Assembly: GCA_025060195.1 (NCBI GenBank)
Contig: JANXCQ010000003.1
Coordinates: forward strand, 126,722-190,721
Length of the DNA stretch: 64,000 nucleotides
Origin: Gemmatales bacterium
GTDB lineage: Bacteria > Planctomycetota > Planctomycetia > Gemmatales > HRBIN36
Direction: 5' to 3'
The notes beneath the pieces were generated by a model. It did not search any database, was not told the DNA's origin, and saw only the letters and a list, made by a program, of their open reading frames with translations. Shown here in pieces: positions 26,038-35,289 of the stretch; position 1 is the stretch's first letter; every line of letters starts with the position of its first letter. The translations under genes and the position numbers were made by a program.

Positions 26038-26745
26038 ATGACCCCATGCGCCCAAGCTCATGGTCTTCAGGTGCGAGATTTAACCAAGACTTATCTTATG
26101 CCTGCAGGACCTCTTCCCGTCCTTCGTGGTATCAACTTAGAGGTGGCGCCCGGAGAAGCAGTCGCTATCATGGGTCCTAGCGGCTCCGGAAAAAGCACCT
26201 TGCTCTATATTCTCGGCACCTTAGAGCCTCCCACCTCAGGCCAAGTCCTCATTAATGGCGAGAATCCCTTTCTTCGCCCCGCTCGTGAATTAGCACAGTT
26301 TCGCAACCATCACATTGGGTTTGTATTTCAAGAACATTACCTTCTGCCCCAGTGTAATGTCTGGGAAAACGTGCTCCTACCTGCCCTCATCAACCCAGCC
26401 TTGCGTGCCCAAGCAACGGAGCGTGCCCGACACTTGCTCAATCAGGTGGGACTAAGTCACCGTTTGCACCATTATCCCGCGGAACTTTCAGGCGGTGAGC
26501 GGCAACGTGTCGCTATTGCCCGCGCCCTTATTAATAGTCCGACCTTAGTACTAGCCGATGAACCGACCGGAAACTTAGACCGTCACGCGGCCCAAAATGT
26601 AGCTTCCCTCTTACAAGAACTAGTATCTAGCCAGCGCATTATCCTAGTCTTAGCCACGCACAGCCTGGAAATTGCCCGCCGCTTCTCCCGTATCTATGAA
26701 TTAGTTGATGGCCAACTGTATCCGCGTGAAATTAAGTCTGAATAA
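26038..26745 (+). CDS. ABC transporter ATP-binding protein, LolD/MacB-like
   Basis: ATPase subunit of 235 residues when started at the ATG giving [11 protein letters not shown], two bases after the EVE gene stop; the longer frame would overlap EVE. Walker A is GPSGSGKST (46-54), the signature is [16 protein letters not shown], and Walker B/D-loop is [12 protein letters not shown], the LolD/MacB/FtsE pattern. It resembles the ATPase at 897-1667, but the intervening sequence differs enough to be a distant paralogue. The partner is the large FtsX-type permease 16 nt downstream. Together they should form a mechanotransmitting export or lipoprotein-processing system; the exact cargo is unknown. 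Confidence 0.88.
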   Translation: MTPCAQAHGLQVRDLTKTYLMPAGPLPVLRGINLEVAPGEAVAIMGPSGSGKSTLLYILGTLEPPTSGQVLINGENPFLRPARELAQFRNHHIGFVFQEHYLLPQCNVWENVLLPALINPALRAQATERARHLLNQVGLSHRLHHYPAELSGGERQRVAIARALINSPTLVLADEPTGNLDRHAAQNVASLLQELVSSQRIILVLATHSLEIARRFSRIYELVDGQLYPREIKSE

Positions 26746-26761
26746 ACTGCGACAGGACCTT

Positions 26762-29700
26762 ATGAGCTTAGGCCGCCTTTGGCTGAAAAACCTCCGCTAT
26801 CATAAGCGCTCGCATTTAGCAGTTTTCGTGGGTGCTTGTATAGGTACCATGGCGTTGACAGGGGCCTGGTTAGTAGGCGACCTGTTACGCACTCAGCTTA
26901 GCCGCCTACAACAACAACGCCTTGGCTCCGCTAGTTATGCCCTTACCTGTTCCCGGTTCTTCACCTCCAGCTTAGCCGATTGTATATCGGACGAATTGGG
27001 CGGTACAAATGCATCTCTCCTCGTAATACCTCTACTGCAACTCCGCGGCACTATTCTAGTGCGAGATAAAGACGGTCGATTGATCCGGCACCAAGGCATG
27101 GTTCAAGTGCTCGGTGTCTCACCGCAATTTTGGCGCTTATTCAACTCGGATGCTCCCGACTTGACGGGAGCCGTTGCAGTCAATGAAACCTTAGCCCGGC
27201 AGCTGCAACTCTCGGAAAATAGCCTTTTAGAAGTTCGACTTCCACGACCTAACGCAATTCCCACTGACACCTTGGCAGGGCGGAACACCGACGAGTCGGG
27301 CACAGCTTGGCAAGTAGCCCTAAATCTTGAAAGCCGACCTATACGCTATATCGTTCCCGACCGACAAGGCGGCGCCTTTAGTCTCGCGCCGCAAATTACC
27401 GTACCGTTAACTGTTTTTCTTCCGTTACAAGAATTGCAAAGGCGGCTTGGCGAACCCCTCAACTTAGATAATCCTGCGAATGTCCTGCTAGTCGGCAGCG
27501 CCAGTGGTTCTCACGCTATAGAGTTCGGCCATCTAAAAAGGATCTTGCAACGATCTCTCAAGCTGGAAGACTATGGTCTCAAACTCCGCATGTATCATTC
27601 ACCAGCACAATATGCATCTATAGAGACCAATCGTTTACTTTTGGAAGACCGCCTTGCGGACTTAATTTGTCAAGTCACCCAGCAAATGGGCTGGTCATCG
27701 CGGCCCACCCTCACATATTTAGTGAACCTCCTGTGGGCATCGGATTGGCCGATAGATCTTAGCTCTTTGCTTGCTGGCATACCATCCCATCCGGTTATCA
27801 GCCAAAAGCTCATGCTTTGGCGGTCATGTTATCGTTATGTCCCTTATGTGACTGTTACTGTATTAGATCCCCGCGAAGATTACCCTTGGGGGCCGTTTTA
27901 TAGCTGGGACGGTCAGCGATGGGAAAGGCCACTAAATCCTGGAGAAATATTGCTCACCGAACCGTCGGCTGATTCCTTATGGCCTGAGGGTCGGTGGCAG
28001 GCTCGACTGGCCGCTCACCAAACCTTACCTGACGTGTACCTACGCTATTTCATCGAATCGTCTGGTTGGTTGTTACAAGAGAAAACCGCCCGTCTGCGTG
28101 TCGCAGGCGTCTTAGCTTGGCGGGGCGCCGTAGTAAATCCTGGCCTGACGCCGGAATTTCCCGGTTTACGGGGAACCACACCCGCCCAATGGAAACCGCC
28201 ATTCCCACGGTCGCAATGGCACCCGGAATGGCTGCGTTGGGCGGATGACCAACACTGGCGTCGGCATCGCGCTGCCCCCCGCGCATTTGTCTCCGCTGAG
28301 ACGGCGCAGCAGCTCGGCTGGGGGAGCCGTCATGGCAAATATACCTCGATTCGAATCGCCCCACCTCCTGATGTGCTTTTGGACAGTAAGGCTCTACAAC
28401 AATTTTCTAAGCATCTGTTACAATGTTTAGATCCCGAGCAACATGGTTTTCAATGGCTTGACTTACCGCGAGAAGCGGCCTTAGCAGCGACGCAAGGCCC
28501 CGCACGCATGTTTAGTTGGCTTTTTATGGGTTTTAGTATCTTTCTGGTCGGGTCGGCTCTTATGCTTATCGTCCTGTTAATACGCCTCCAGATCGTTAGG
28601 CGGGCCAGCGAGTTTGGGTTACTCACGGCACTAGGATATTCCCGATCGCTACTAGCAACACTGTTCGGGGCAGAACTCAGCATCTCGCTTTTGTTGGGGT
28701 GTGTAAGCGGTTTGCCGAGTGCGGTCTTGTATGCCTGGGGACTGCTCACTTGGATAGAGGGTCGCTGGCCTACGATAGGCCTATCCTTGAGCGACAGTGC
28801 TTACCTCTCTATTGGTCAATCAAATTTCGTGCTTTCGCTGCTGTCAGGCATGACCATCAGTTTGCTCGCTGGTCTTTCAGCTATTGTCTGGAGCCTGCGA
28901 GAATTGTGGCGATTCACACCTCGATCTATGCTTTTCGGACGTTTTCAGGCTGAATTACCTGGTTCCCGCAATTGGTGCTCTTGGTTGCCGACCCTAGTCT
29001 CCGCCCTAAGTTCAGCCGTTGTAGGACTCATCATTCTAATACTTGCAGGGCATGCTCGCCCAACCCAAGTGCCAATCTGGTTTTTTATGAGCGGCCTAGC
29101 TTGGTTATTTGCGGGCCTCATAGTTGTTCAGAGAATTCTGGCCTGGGCTAAACCTAGCCTCATGCGCTATTCCTGGTGGATAGCATTACCTTGGCGATTT
29201 ATTATGCAACAACCGCGAAGAAATTTCTTTGCTGTCAGCTTGTTAGCCATAACGACATTTACACTCACCGCCATCGAGGTCTTTTATAAATCACCTTCTG
29301 CAGAGGCTTTAAGGTTAGAGTCAGGGACGGGCGGCTTTCGTTTAATAGCAGAGAGCGATATTCCACTTCCAATAATCCCGGGAAACTTCATCGAATGGCA
29401 GGCTCTCATGCCTGAAGAAACGAAGCGCCAGACAGAAGAGTTCGTTCGGCATCTCGAGCAATGGGGCGTACGTATTTACGGTTTTGCAGTCAAACCCGGC
29501 GATGATGTAAGTTGCCTAAACCTTTATCAGCCGCAACGGCCTCGCATTCTCGGAGTGCCGGCGAACTTAGCACTTCGGGGGGGGTTCAGATTTGACAGAG
29601 TCGACTATTCAGCAGTTGGGGCTCCATCCAATCCTTGGCTGGCTCTATTTTCGCCTGCATTGGAATCAATTCCTTGTTTTGCCGATGCGCACACGGCGCG

Positions 29701-30391
29701 TTGGGTACTCCATGTGGATCTGGGACAAACTATTTCTAGTGGCGGACCGTCGCCATCGCGCACGCCGTTGCGCCTTATTGGATTGCTGACTGACAGTATA
29801 TTTCAGGGTAGCCTGCTTATTGCTGAGGAACATTTCCGATCCCATTTTCCCGAACATGCAGGATATGCGTTTTTCCTTATTGAAACTAGAGCTGATGCGC
29901 CACTAGATAAAGTGACTCAGACCTTAGAATCGGCCTTGGGTGAAAGATACGGCTTCAGCGTTCGCCGTACCTTGGATGTGTTAGGACAGTATCACGCAGT
30001 GGAGAACTTATATTTGCAAACCTTTCAAATGCTCGGGGGATTCGGACTTATCCTCGGAGCAGGGGGCTTAGCCTTAGTGCTACGAAGAAATATTTATGAA
30101 CGACAACGAGAATTAGCTTTATTACAAGCCCTCGGATATACTCCGGCAATGTTGGGATGCTTAGTCTTGTTAGAAAATGCAATCTTAGTGTTAGCGGGTT
30201 TGACCGTTGGACTATTAGCGGCTTTACTTAGCATCACTCCGCATCTCTATCTTATCGGCGCGGTACAGCAAACCCTTGTGCGCCTGATTTCACTAATAGC
30301 AGGAGTTCTCATGGTCGGGGTGATGAGCGGTTTAGCAGCCATCTATCGAGCTGTCAAATTGCCGATGGTTCCCATACTTCGGCAAGAGTAG
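26762..30391 (+). CDS. Large FtsX-family ABC permease
   Basis: Inner-membrane protein of 1209 residues when started at the ATG giving MSLGRLWLKNLRYHKRS, the usual cytoplasmic head of this family; codons before that overlap the ATPase gene. The protein has a first helix, a long extracytoplasmic domain, a first FtsX module with helices at the FSIFLVGSALMLIVLLIRLQ region, several more helices, a second extracytoplasmic domain, and a final FtsX module (YERQRELALLQALGYTPAML). This two-module arrangement with about ten helices matches large DevC/MacB-like or SalY-type permeases. The motif ALLQALGY is the typical coupling-helix region. It closes the EVE-ATPase-permease operon and is convergent with thioredoxin, 19 nt away. 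Confidence 0.88.
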   Translation: MSLGRLWLKNLRYHKRSHLAVFVGACIGTMALTGAWLVGDLLRTQLSRLQQQRLGSASYALTCSRFFTSSLADCISDELGGTNASLLVIPLLQLRGTILVRDKDGRLIRHQGMVQVLGVSPQFWRLFNSDAPDLTGAVAVNETLARQLQLSENSLLEVRLPRPNAIPTDTLAGRNTDESGTAWQVALNLESRPIRYIVPDRQGGAFSLAPQITVPLTVFLPLQELQRRLGEPLNLDNPANVLLVGSASGSHAIEFGHLKRILQRSLKLEDYGLKLRMYHSPAQYASIETNRLLLEDRLADLICQVTQQMGWSSRPTLTYLVNLLWASDWPIDLSSLLAGIPSHPVISQKLMLWRSCYRYVPYVTVTVLDPREDYPWGPFYSWDGQRWERPLNPGEILLTEPSADSLWPEGRWQARLAAHQTLPDVYLRYFIESSGWLLQEKTARLRVAGVLAWRGAVVNPGLTPEFPGLRGTTPAQWKPPFPRSQWHPEWLRWADDQHWRRHRAAPRAFVSAETAQQLGWGSRHGKYTSIRIAPPPDVLLDSKALQQFSKHLLQCLDPEQHGFQWLDLPREAALAATQGPARMFSWLFMGFSIFLVGSALMLIVLLIRLQIVRRASEFGLLTALGYSRSLLATLFGAELSISLLLGCVSGLPSAVLYAWGLLTWIEGRWPTIGLSLSDSAYLSIGQSNFVLSLLSGMTISLLAGLSAIVWSLRELWRFTPRSMLFGRFQAELPGSRNWCSWLPTLVSALSSAVVGLIILILAGHARPTQVPIWFFMSGLAWLFAGLIVVQRILAWAKPSLMRYSWWIALPWRFIMQQPRRNFFAVSLLAITTFTLTAIEVFYKSPSAEALRLESGTGGFRLIAESDIPLPIIPGNFIEWQALMPEETKRQTEEFVRHLEQWGVRIYGFAVKPGDDVSCLNLYQPQRPRILGVPANLALRGGFRFDRVDYSAVGAPSNPWLALFSPALESIPCFADAHTARWVLHVDLGQTISSGGPSPSRTPLRLIGLLTDSIFQGSLLIAEEHFRSHFPEHAGYAFFLIETRADAPLDKVTQTLESALGERYGFSVRRTLDVLGQYHAVENLYLQTFQMLGGFGLILGAGGLALVLRRNIYERQRELALLQALGYTPAMLGCLVLLENAILVLAGLTVGLLAALLSITPHLYLIGAVQQTLVRLISLIAGVLMVGVMSGLAAIYRAVKLPMVPILRQE

Positions 30392-30410
30392 GCTCTACCG
30401 CTATGAACAA

Positions 30411-30743
30411 TCAATGCAGGATCTTTTCGATGGCGTCTTCATAAACTTTCTTAGATTGAGCGCCTACGATGCGCGTAATCTCTTGACCGTTTTTGAAAAT
30501 GCACACTTGCGGGATGGAGGTAACCCGATATCGGGCCGCTAAGTCTTGGTTCTCGTCCACATCCACTTTACCGACCTTGATCCGTCCAGCATACTGATCG
30601 GCTAGTGCCTCAATAGTAGGGGCAATCATGCGACACGGACCGCACCATGTGGCCCAGAAATCCACTAACACTGGGACAGGGCTTTGCAGGACTTCGGTAT
30701 CCCAATTGGTGCTCGTAAGTTCCAGGACATTCTTATTGGCCAT
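30411..30743 (-). CDS. trxA: Thioredoxin
   Basis: Thioredoxin of 110 residues from the start MANKNVLELTS; the longer TTG-started frame has no support. The active site is WCGPC with C34 and C37, preceded by VLVDFWA, and the cis-proline is in TSIPQVCIFKNGQ. It reduces disulfides in cytoplasmic proteins, with electrons from thioredoxin reductase, which is not in this window. The length and motifs are standard. The neighbouring plus-strand permease ends 19 nt away, convergently, and the next minus-strand gene upstream is the BBP7 protein. No cytochrome maturation genes are near, and there is no signal peptide, so a cytoplasmic TrxA is preferred over a periplasmic homologue. Confidence 0.93.
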   Translation of the reverse strand: MANKNVLELTSTNWDTEVLQSPVPVLVDFWATWCGPCRMIAPTIEALADQYAGRIKVGKVDVDENQDLAARYRVTSIPQVCIFKNGQEITRIVGAQSKKVYEDAIEKILH

Positions 30744-30836
30744 GACTTTCTCCGCCTTTTGGTTGAATCTTGCTAAATTAGGTTCCTGATGCGTCAAGTA
30801 TTATATCAACCCACTAATCGGAGATGACTGAGGGGT

Positions 30837-32042
30837 TCAAAAGTTAAACTCCACTTCGACGCTGGGGCCGTGGTAGAAGATGTCCCCGCCGAAGGAGCGT
30901 TGCCCGCGCGGATTCGATAAGTCATAAGAGACTTGGTTAGCTGCTTCGGCCACATCCAGTAACCAGAGAACATTATAGCCGCCCTTAATTCGGCAGAAGT
31001 CCCCGAGATAAAGTTCACATGCGACATTGATTTCATACATATGACTAAAGCGCCAGGTGGAACTACTTCCGCGCGTGCCGACTAAGCCGTCGTGCCGCAA
31101 CAGCTCCACTTCAATATCGGCGCGATTAGCGAACCAGCTGCCTCGTAAGAACCAAGAAAATCCGAGCCACTCTAAGATCGGCGTACGAGCGCCCCAGCCT
31201 AGACTGCCACCGATGAGATGATTATGGGTCCGCGTGCTATAAGTGGCGGTTTCCGCAGGATTTGGAGCGACCTGAATGGAGTTATCTTCGACCGTGAACG
31301 CATAACGTTCTTGTAAATCTACGTAGCGAACGCCGACCATATAATCAAAACCGGCTCCGCTCGGCGCACTGGCCCAATGATAATTGCCCTCTAAGCTGTA
31401 GAGTTGATGACGGAAGCGAAAGTGCACGCGGTCGGCATTGTCAAAAATATTAGCAAAACCGCCCGGCGCGTTGCTAAAAATACCAGAAATGCGGCCTGGC
31501 GACGTTAGGGTAGTGGTTTGCGTCTGGTCTGGTAACACGAAGCCGGCAAATTCTAAGGCCGCATCCTGATTTGCCAGGCCCATGACCCAGCGCACGCCGG
31601 AGTAAAACTCGGCTGCGGGACTGCGTGTAGTCGCCAGCACCGGAGCGTCCGCAGGAGCGGGATTATTATCATCACTGGTAACTGGATCGCGCACAAATAG
31701 AGGCCGCCTGTCGTTTTCCTGCCGTTTCAAGCCGAGCCAACCGACTCCAGCATAGTACTGATACGGAGCGTAAGTCGCGAACGGTTCCTCCCAATACTCA
31801 GGAAGTCCGGGCCGACCGTTTGGTATCATGGGCGGCGCTGGTGGATAAACCGCAGGACCACTTGGTGCGCTCGGAGGAGGACTTGAAGGTCTAAAATTAG
31901 GCCAGATGCTCGGCGGTGCATGCGGAACATGGGCCGTGCGCGCTAGGGGAATGGGTTCGCCATAGCTCTGCGCAAAAGCGGCCGGCGCCAGGATCACCCA
32001 CGTTCCCAGACTTCCTAATACAAGTTTGCGAAGACCGCGCAT
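30837..32042 (-). CDS. BBP7-family outer-membrane beta-barrel protein
   Basis: Secreted protein of 401 residues. A signal peptide (MRGLRKLVLGSLG followed by a hydrophobic core and cleavage after AFA at about residue 24) is followed by a proline-rich linker (about 30-80). The body then alternates short strands, for instance YYAGVGWLGLKRQ, EFYSGVRWVMGL, GFDYMVGVRYVDLQERYAF and the last strand VEVEFNF with a terminal phenylalanine, which is the outer-membrane insertion signal of barrels. These features and the YYAGVGWL repeat-like start match BBP7 proteins, a family expanded in Gemmata-type planctomycetes. The pore or adhesion function is unknown. It lies after the proline-rich lipoprotein gene in the same direction. 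Confidence 0.82.
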   Translation of the reverse strand: MRGLRKLVLGSLGTWVILAPAAFAQSYGEPIPLARTAHVPHAPPSIWPNFRPSSPPPSAPSGPAVYPPAPPMIPNGRPGLPEYWEEPFATYAPYQYYAGVGWLGLKRQENDRRPLFVRDPVTSDDNNPAPADAPVLATTRSPAAEFYSGVRWVMGLANQDAALEFAGFVLPDQTQTTTLTSPGRISGIFSNAPGGFANIFDNADRVHFRFRHQLYSLEGNYHWASAPSGAGFDYMVGVRYVDLQERYAFTVEDNSIQVAPNPAETATYSTRTHNHLIGGSLGWGARTPILEWLGFSWFLRGSWFANRADIEVELLRHDGLVGTRGSSSTWRFSHMYEINVACELYLGDFCRIKGGYNVLWLLDVAEAANQVSYDLSNPRGQRSFGGDIFYHGPSVEVEFNF

Positions 32043-32194
32043 ATTTTTTCCCTTAGAGCGAACTAAGTCACCGCTGCCACGAGTTCATGTCGAGGATTTT
32101 ACCGTTTCTTCGATTCCTATCGTCCGCGATAACTAGGCAACTTCAAATATCTTTGCTGAGATTATGTAACCAATCGATTACCCGGCTAAACTTG

Positions 32195-32226
32195 AATTTA
32201 TGTAAACGATTAGGTGAACATAAATT
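32195..32226. promoter_or_regulatory. AT-rich dyad upstream of the BBP7 gene
   Basis: AATTTATGT (32195-32203) and ACATAAATT (32218-32226) form a perfect 9-bp inverted repeat with a 14-nt spacer, in the 294-nt gap between the lipoprotein gene and the BBP7 gene. There is no U run on either strand, so an operator or transcript-stabilising hairpin is more likely than a terminator. The role is inferred from position only. Confidence 0.3.
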
Positions 32227-32336
32227 TTGTGTGAGCCAGAGACGCCCACGACGGTAATAGGCCCCTACCAGAACGTGCTAAAGGAGCGCCGCATATTTTT
32301 CTAATCTCTCGAGTGCTATTGTTCGTTCGTTATGGA

Positions 32337-32954
32337 CTAACGCAGTGGTGGATTAGGAGGCGAGGGTGGAAAAACAGGTTCCGGCACGCTGGAAGGCGTA
32401 GTCCCTGGCGGTGCAGGTACGACGGGCAAAGTGGTGCGTATAGTGGTGTCTGGCTTCGAGGGGATTGTGCTATAGTTCAAACCGCTAGGCATAGCAGGCT
32501 TATCGGGATTGGGCATGGTTTCTGAGCTCGGCTGGGTTCGACTGGGCGAGGCAGGCCCAGTTGAGTTAGTTCGCCCATCGCTGGGCAAAGAGTGCGAGGC
32601 TGGAACAGGATTATGTTGACCGTAGCGTGCTGGCTGAGCCTGTACGGGTATTGCATGGCTAGAGCTCGGTGCGGACCCAGACGTAGTACCCAGGCTGAAG
32701 CCTGCATTCGCAGGTAATGCTGGCGCTTGCCCATTGGGAACCGTACCAGCGGGCATGAGAGTCGGACTTCTCAGGTTCCAGCCGGTAGCGTTGTTTTGTG
32801 GGAGATTGTTCGGCGTTTGCTGACTGGGACTACCTGGTCGAAAAACATTGTTAGGTAGGAGCGTCGCCGAGGAATTGCGTGTCCAATCACAGTTCTGACA
32901 ACCCAAAACAGATACCGCTAGGACTACCGTGCACCATGCGGGCTTCTTGCCCAT
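32337..32954 (-). CDS. Proline/serine-rich lipoprotein
   Basis: A 205-residue protein with a lipobox: MGKKPAWCTVVLAVSVLGC, where C19 would be lipidated after signal-peptidase II cleavage. The mature part has no hydrophobic helix and is dominated by P, S, T, N and Q, including SLPSDGRTNSTGPAS and a C-terminal PVFPPSPPNPPLR, so it is probably disordered and surface-exposed. No enzymatic domain is recognisable. Its neighbour downstream is the BBP7 barrel protein, and both look envelope-associated, so co-function is possible. Similar low-complexity lipoproteins are widespread in planctomycetes. The start codon is the first ATG with a nearby AGGAG. Confidence 0.72.
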   Translation of the reverse strand: MGKKPAWCTVVLAVSVLGCQNCDWTRNSSATLLPNNVFRPGSPSQQTPNNLPQNNATGWNLRSPTLMPAGTVPNGQAPALPANAGFSLGTTSGSAPSSSHAIPVQAQPARYGQHNPVPASHSLPSDGRTNSTGPASPSRTQPSSETMPNPDKPAMPSGLNYSTIPSKPDTTIRTTLPVVPAPPGTTPSSVPEPVFPPSPPNPPLR

Positions 32955-33591
32955 GAGTCTCTCCTTGACTAAGAAGTTATCCAGCGATGACCTCGCGCAG
33001 GCTCGGTCTTCGGATGACGATATGTCCCGCGCCTTATATGGCAGCTGTTTGAAAATTCAAGGGCAACTTGTCCGCGAATTTAGGATTGAGGCCACACTAT
33101 TGAATTGAGGCGAGATTAAATAGTTGCACCTATCTCGCTTTTGCCTGTACGCTGCATTAGCAACATTGCCAGGCGTTTATCGCTCGAAATGAGTATCGAT
33201 CAAGTTCTCGCTACCCGTACAACAAGCGATGGCCCTAACCTTAATGAGAATGCTACAAGCATGGGCCAGTAGTTGCTTAGAGCAGTGAGTCAGATGGAGC
33301 AGTGTTCTAGCATCTAGCTTTCAAATTTCAGTGTGAAGAGCACCGAGGAGGCGAAGCTGCTGGCCTAGATCAATGGATACTTTCAATATCACGCAGCTCC
33401 ACCTGGCATGGGCCGTCACTTCAGATAATAATGAGATATAGAGGCTCCATAAAAGAAATGCATGCATTCATCGAACCGAGACTGGCTGGGCAAAGGCACT
33501 GAGGTGGTAAGCGAAGGATTAGTACGCGCTGCGGATTTGTGATGGGTGCGAAGGAATAAAGCTTAGGCGAAGTGAACCGAGACGGGGAGAG
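32955..33591. other. Gene-free region between lipoprotein and histidine kinase genes
   Basis: Divergent genes flank this stretch. A hairpin with stem GCGAGAT/ATCTCGC (33110-33116 with 33132-33138) followed by TTTT on the plus strand resembles a terminator, but no plus-strand gene precedes it. The frames 33421-33726 and 33519-33743 (minus) run antisense into the kinase gene and have no recognisable domain. Promoters for both flanking genes should lie here, but none is clear. Confidence 0.45.
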
Positions 33592-35289
33592 ATGACAGCG
33601 ACCTTGATTATCGTCCAGGGGCCGCAACAGGGCCGGCGTTTCAGACTCGAAGGCGACGTCATCGCCGTTGGTCGGGATGCTAGTAACATAGTGCGGTTGC
33701 ACGATACGGAGGTGTCGCGGCGCCATGCGGAGCTACGCCGCACCGACCAAGGTTATTTAGTGGTAGATTTAGGTTCGAGTAACGGGACTTGGGTCAACAG
33801 TCAAAAGGTGCGGCAATATCTATTACAACCCGGTGATCGTCTGCGCATGGGTCAGACGGTTTTACTTTACACCACCGACGAAGCAACATCATACAGCGAT
33901 CTCGCCGAAAAGATTAGCCTGATCACGCGAGGCGACCAGGAACTGACCAAGGCCTCGATCGTGGGGAAAGTTTCGGCTGAGGAGGGTGCGCGGGTATTAA
34001 GTGACCCATCGCGAGCGGAGCGGTTATGGGCGCAGAATGCCCAGGTAAATTTGCGGATTTTGCTACAGGCCGCTCAGGTGGTCAGTCAAGTGTTGGATAT
34101 TCGCCAGCTTTTAGAAGCATTGCTCGACCTGATTTTGCAAGGGGTGCCCGCGGAACGAGGTTGCGTCTTGCTGAACGAGTCGGCGGGTGGAGAATGGCGT
34201 GCGATAGCAGTGCGGTTTCGGGCCCCAGGCGCGGTCGCCGATCAGTTTCCTATTAGCCGTACGATACTTGATTACGTGGCCAAGCACGGCGAGGGTATCC
34301 TGGTTTCCGACGCCTTGCACGATGTGCGATTAGGTCAGTCCGCCAGCGTGGTGCGTTACGGTATCACGGAAGCGATCTGTGTTCCGATGAAGGGACGGCA
34401 CGAAACCGTCGGCTTGCTCTATCTCGACACGCGGCGAACGGTAGGTGCAGCGGAGCAGCAGAGACAATTGGATGAAAATCACCTACGATTAGCGATTGCG
34501 TTAGCGCACCAGGCAGCGTTGGCAGTCGAAGAAACGCGTTATTATCAGGCGTTAGTGCAGTCGGAACGTTTAGCGGCCATTGGACAGACCATCGCGGCGA
34601 TCAGTCACCACATCAAAAACATTTTGCAAGGCTTGCGGAGTGGCATGGAATTGTTGAGCATGGGTATTCGCGAGAAAAATGAAGCGTTTTTGCAGCAGGC
34701 TTGGCGGATGCTTGAGAAGAACCAGGCACGAATTTACGACCTGGTCATGGACATGCTTAGCTACTCGAAGGAGCGCGAACCAAACTGGGAGTTATGTGAC
34801 TTGGCAAATCTGGTGCGGGACGTGTTGGAGTTGCTAGAAGGACGTATTGCCGAATTGAATGTGCATTGTGAGGTAGAACTAGCCGAAATACCAGGACCGA
34901 TATTGCTCGACCCAGAAGCTATGCATCGCTGTCTATTGAACTTGGTGGCGAACGCTTTGGATGCGCTACAAGAGGTCGAAGAGCGCCGCTTAGTCATTCG
35001 GGCGGAATATGACGAAGCCCGCCAGGAAGTACGAATACGTGTGGCAGATTCGGGGCCCGGCATTCCCGCAGAGAAACTCAGCGAAGTCTTCAAGCCGTTC
35101 TTTTCGACGAAGGGAGCGCGCGGGACAGGCTTGGGATTAGCGGTGAGCAGGAAGATCGCCCGTGAGCATGGAGGTGATCTAACAGTGCAGTCTGAATTAG
35201 GGCGCGGGAGCGAATTTATCGTTCATTTGCCTTTACAGCCTACATCAGCTGCCAAGAGCGGGAATACTCAACCAGAACGCGCGATATAA
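33592..35289 (+). CDS. Sensor histidine kinase with FHA and GAF domains
   Basis: A 565-residue soluble kinase. Residues about 1-95 form an FHA domain (VIAVGRDASN, VSRRHAELRR, DLGSSNGTWVN). A GAF domain follows at about 155-315 (RGCVLLNES, ICVPMKGRHETVGLLYLDT). The dimerisation/phosphoacceptor helix contains ISHHIKNILQGL with H339 as the likely phosphorylated histidine. The ATPase domain has an N box (LLNLVANALDAL), G1 (DSGPGIP), F box (FKPFFSTK) and G2 (GTGLGLAV). No transmembrane segment is present, so it should sense a cytoplasmic signal or phosphoprotein. No response regulator is adjacent. This domain order is known in other planctomycete and delta-proteobacterial kinases. Its 3-prime end overlaps the uppP gene by 22 nt, tail to tail. 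Confidence 0.92.
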   Translation: MTATLIIVQGPQQGRRFRLEGDVIAVGRDASNIVRLHDTEVSRRHAELRRTDQGYLVVDLGSSNGTWVNSQKVRQYLLQPGDRLRMGQTVLLYTTDEATSYSDLAEKISLITRGDQELTKASIVGKVSAEEGARVLSDPSRAERLWAQNAQVNLRILLQAAQVVSQVLDIRQLLEALLDLILQGVPAERGCVLLNESAGGEWRAIAVRFRAPGAVADQFPISRTILDYVAKHGEGILVSDALHDVRLGQSASVVRYGITEAICVPMKGRHETVGLLYLDTRRTVGAAEQQRQLDENHLRLAIALAHQAALAVEETRYYQALVQSERLAAIGQTIAAISHHIKNILQGLRSGMELLSMGIREKNEAFLQQAWRMLEKNQARIYDLVMDMLSYSKEREPNWELCDLANLVRDVLELLEGRIAELNVHCEVELAEIPGPILLDPEAMHRCLLNLVANALDALQEVEERRLVIRAEYDEARQEVRIRVADSGPGIPAEKLSEVFKPFFSTKGARGTGLGLAVSRKIAREHGGDLTVQSELGRGSEFIVHLPLQPTSAAKSGNTQPERAI

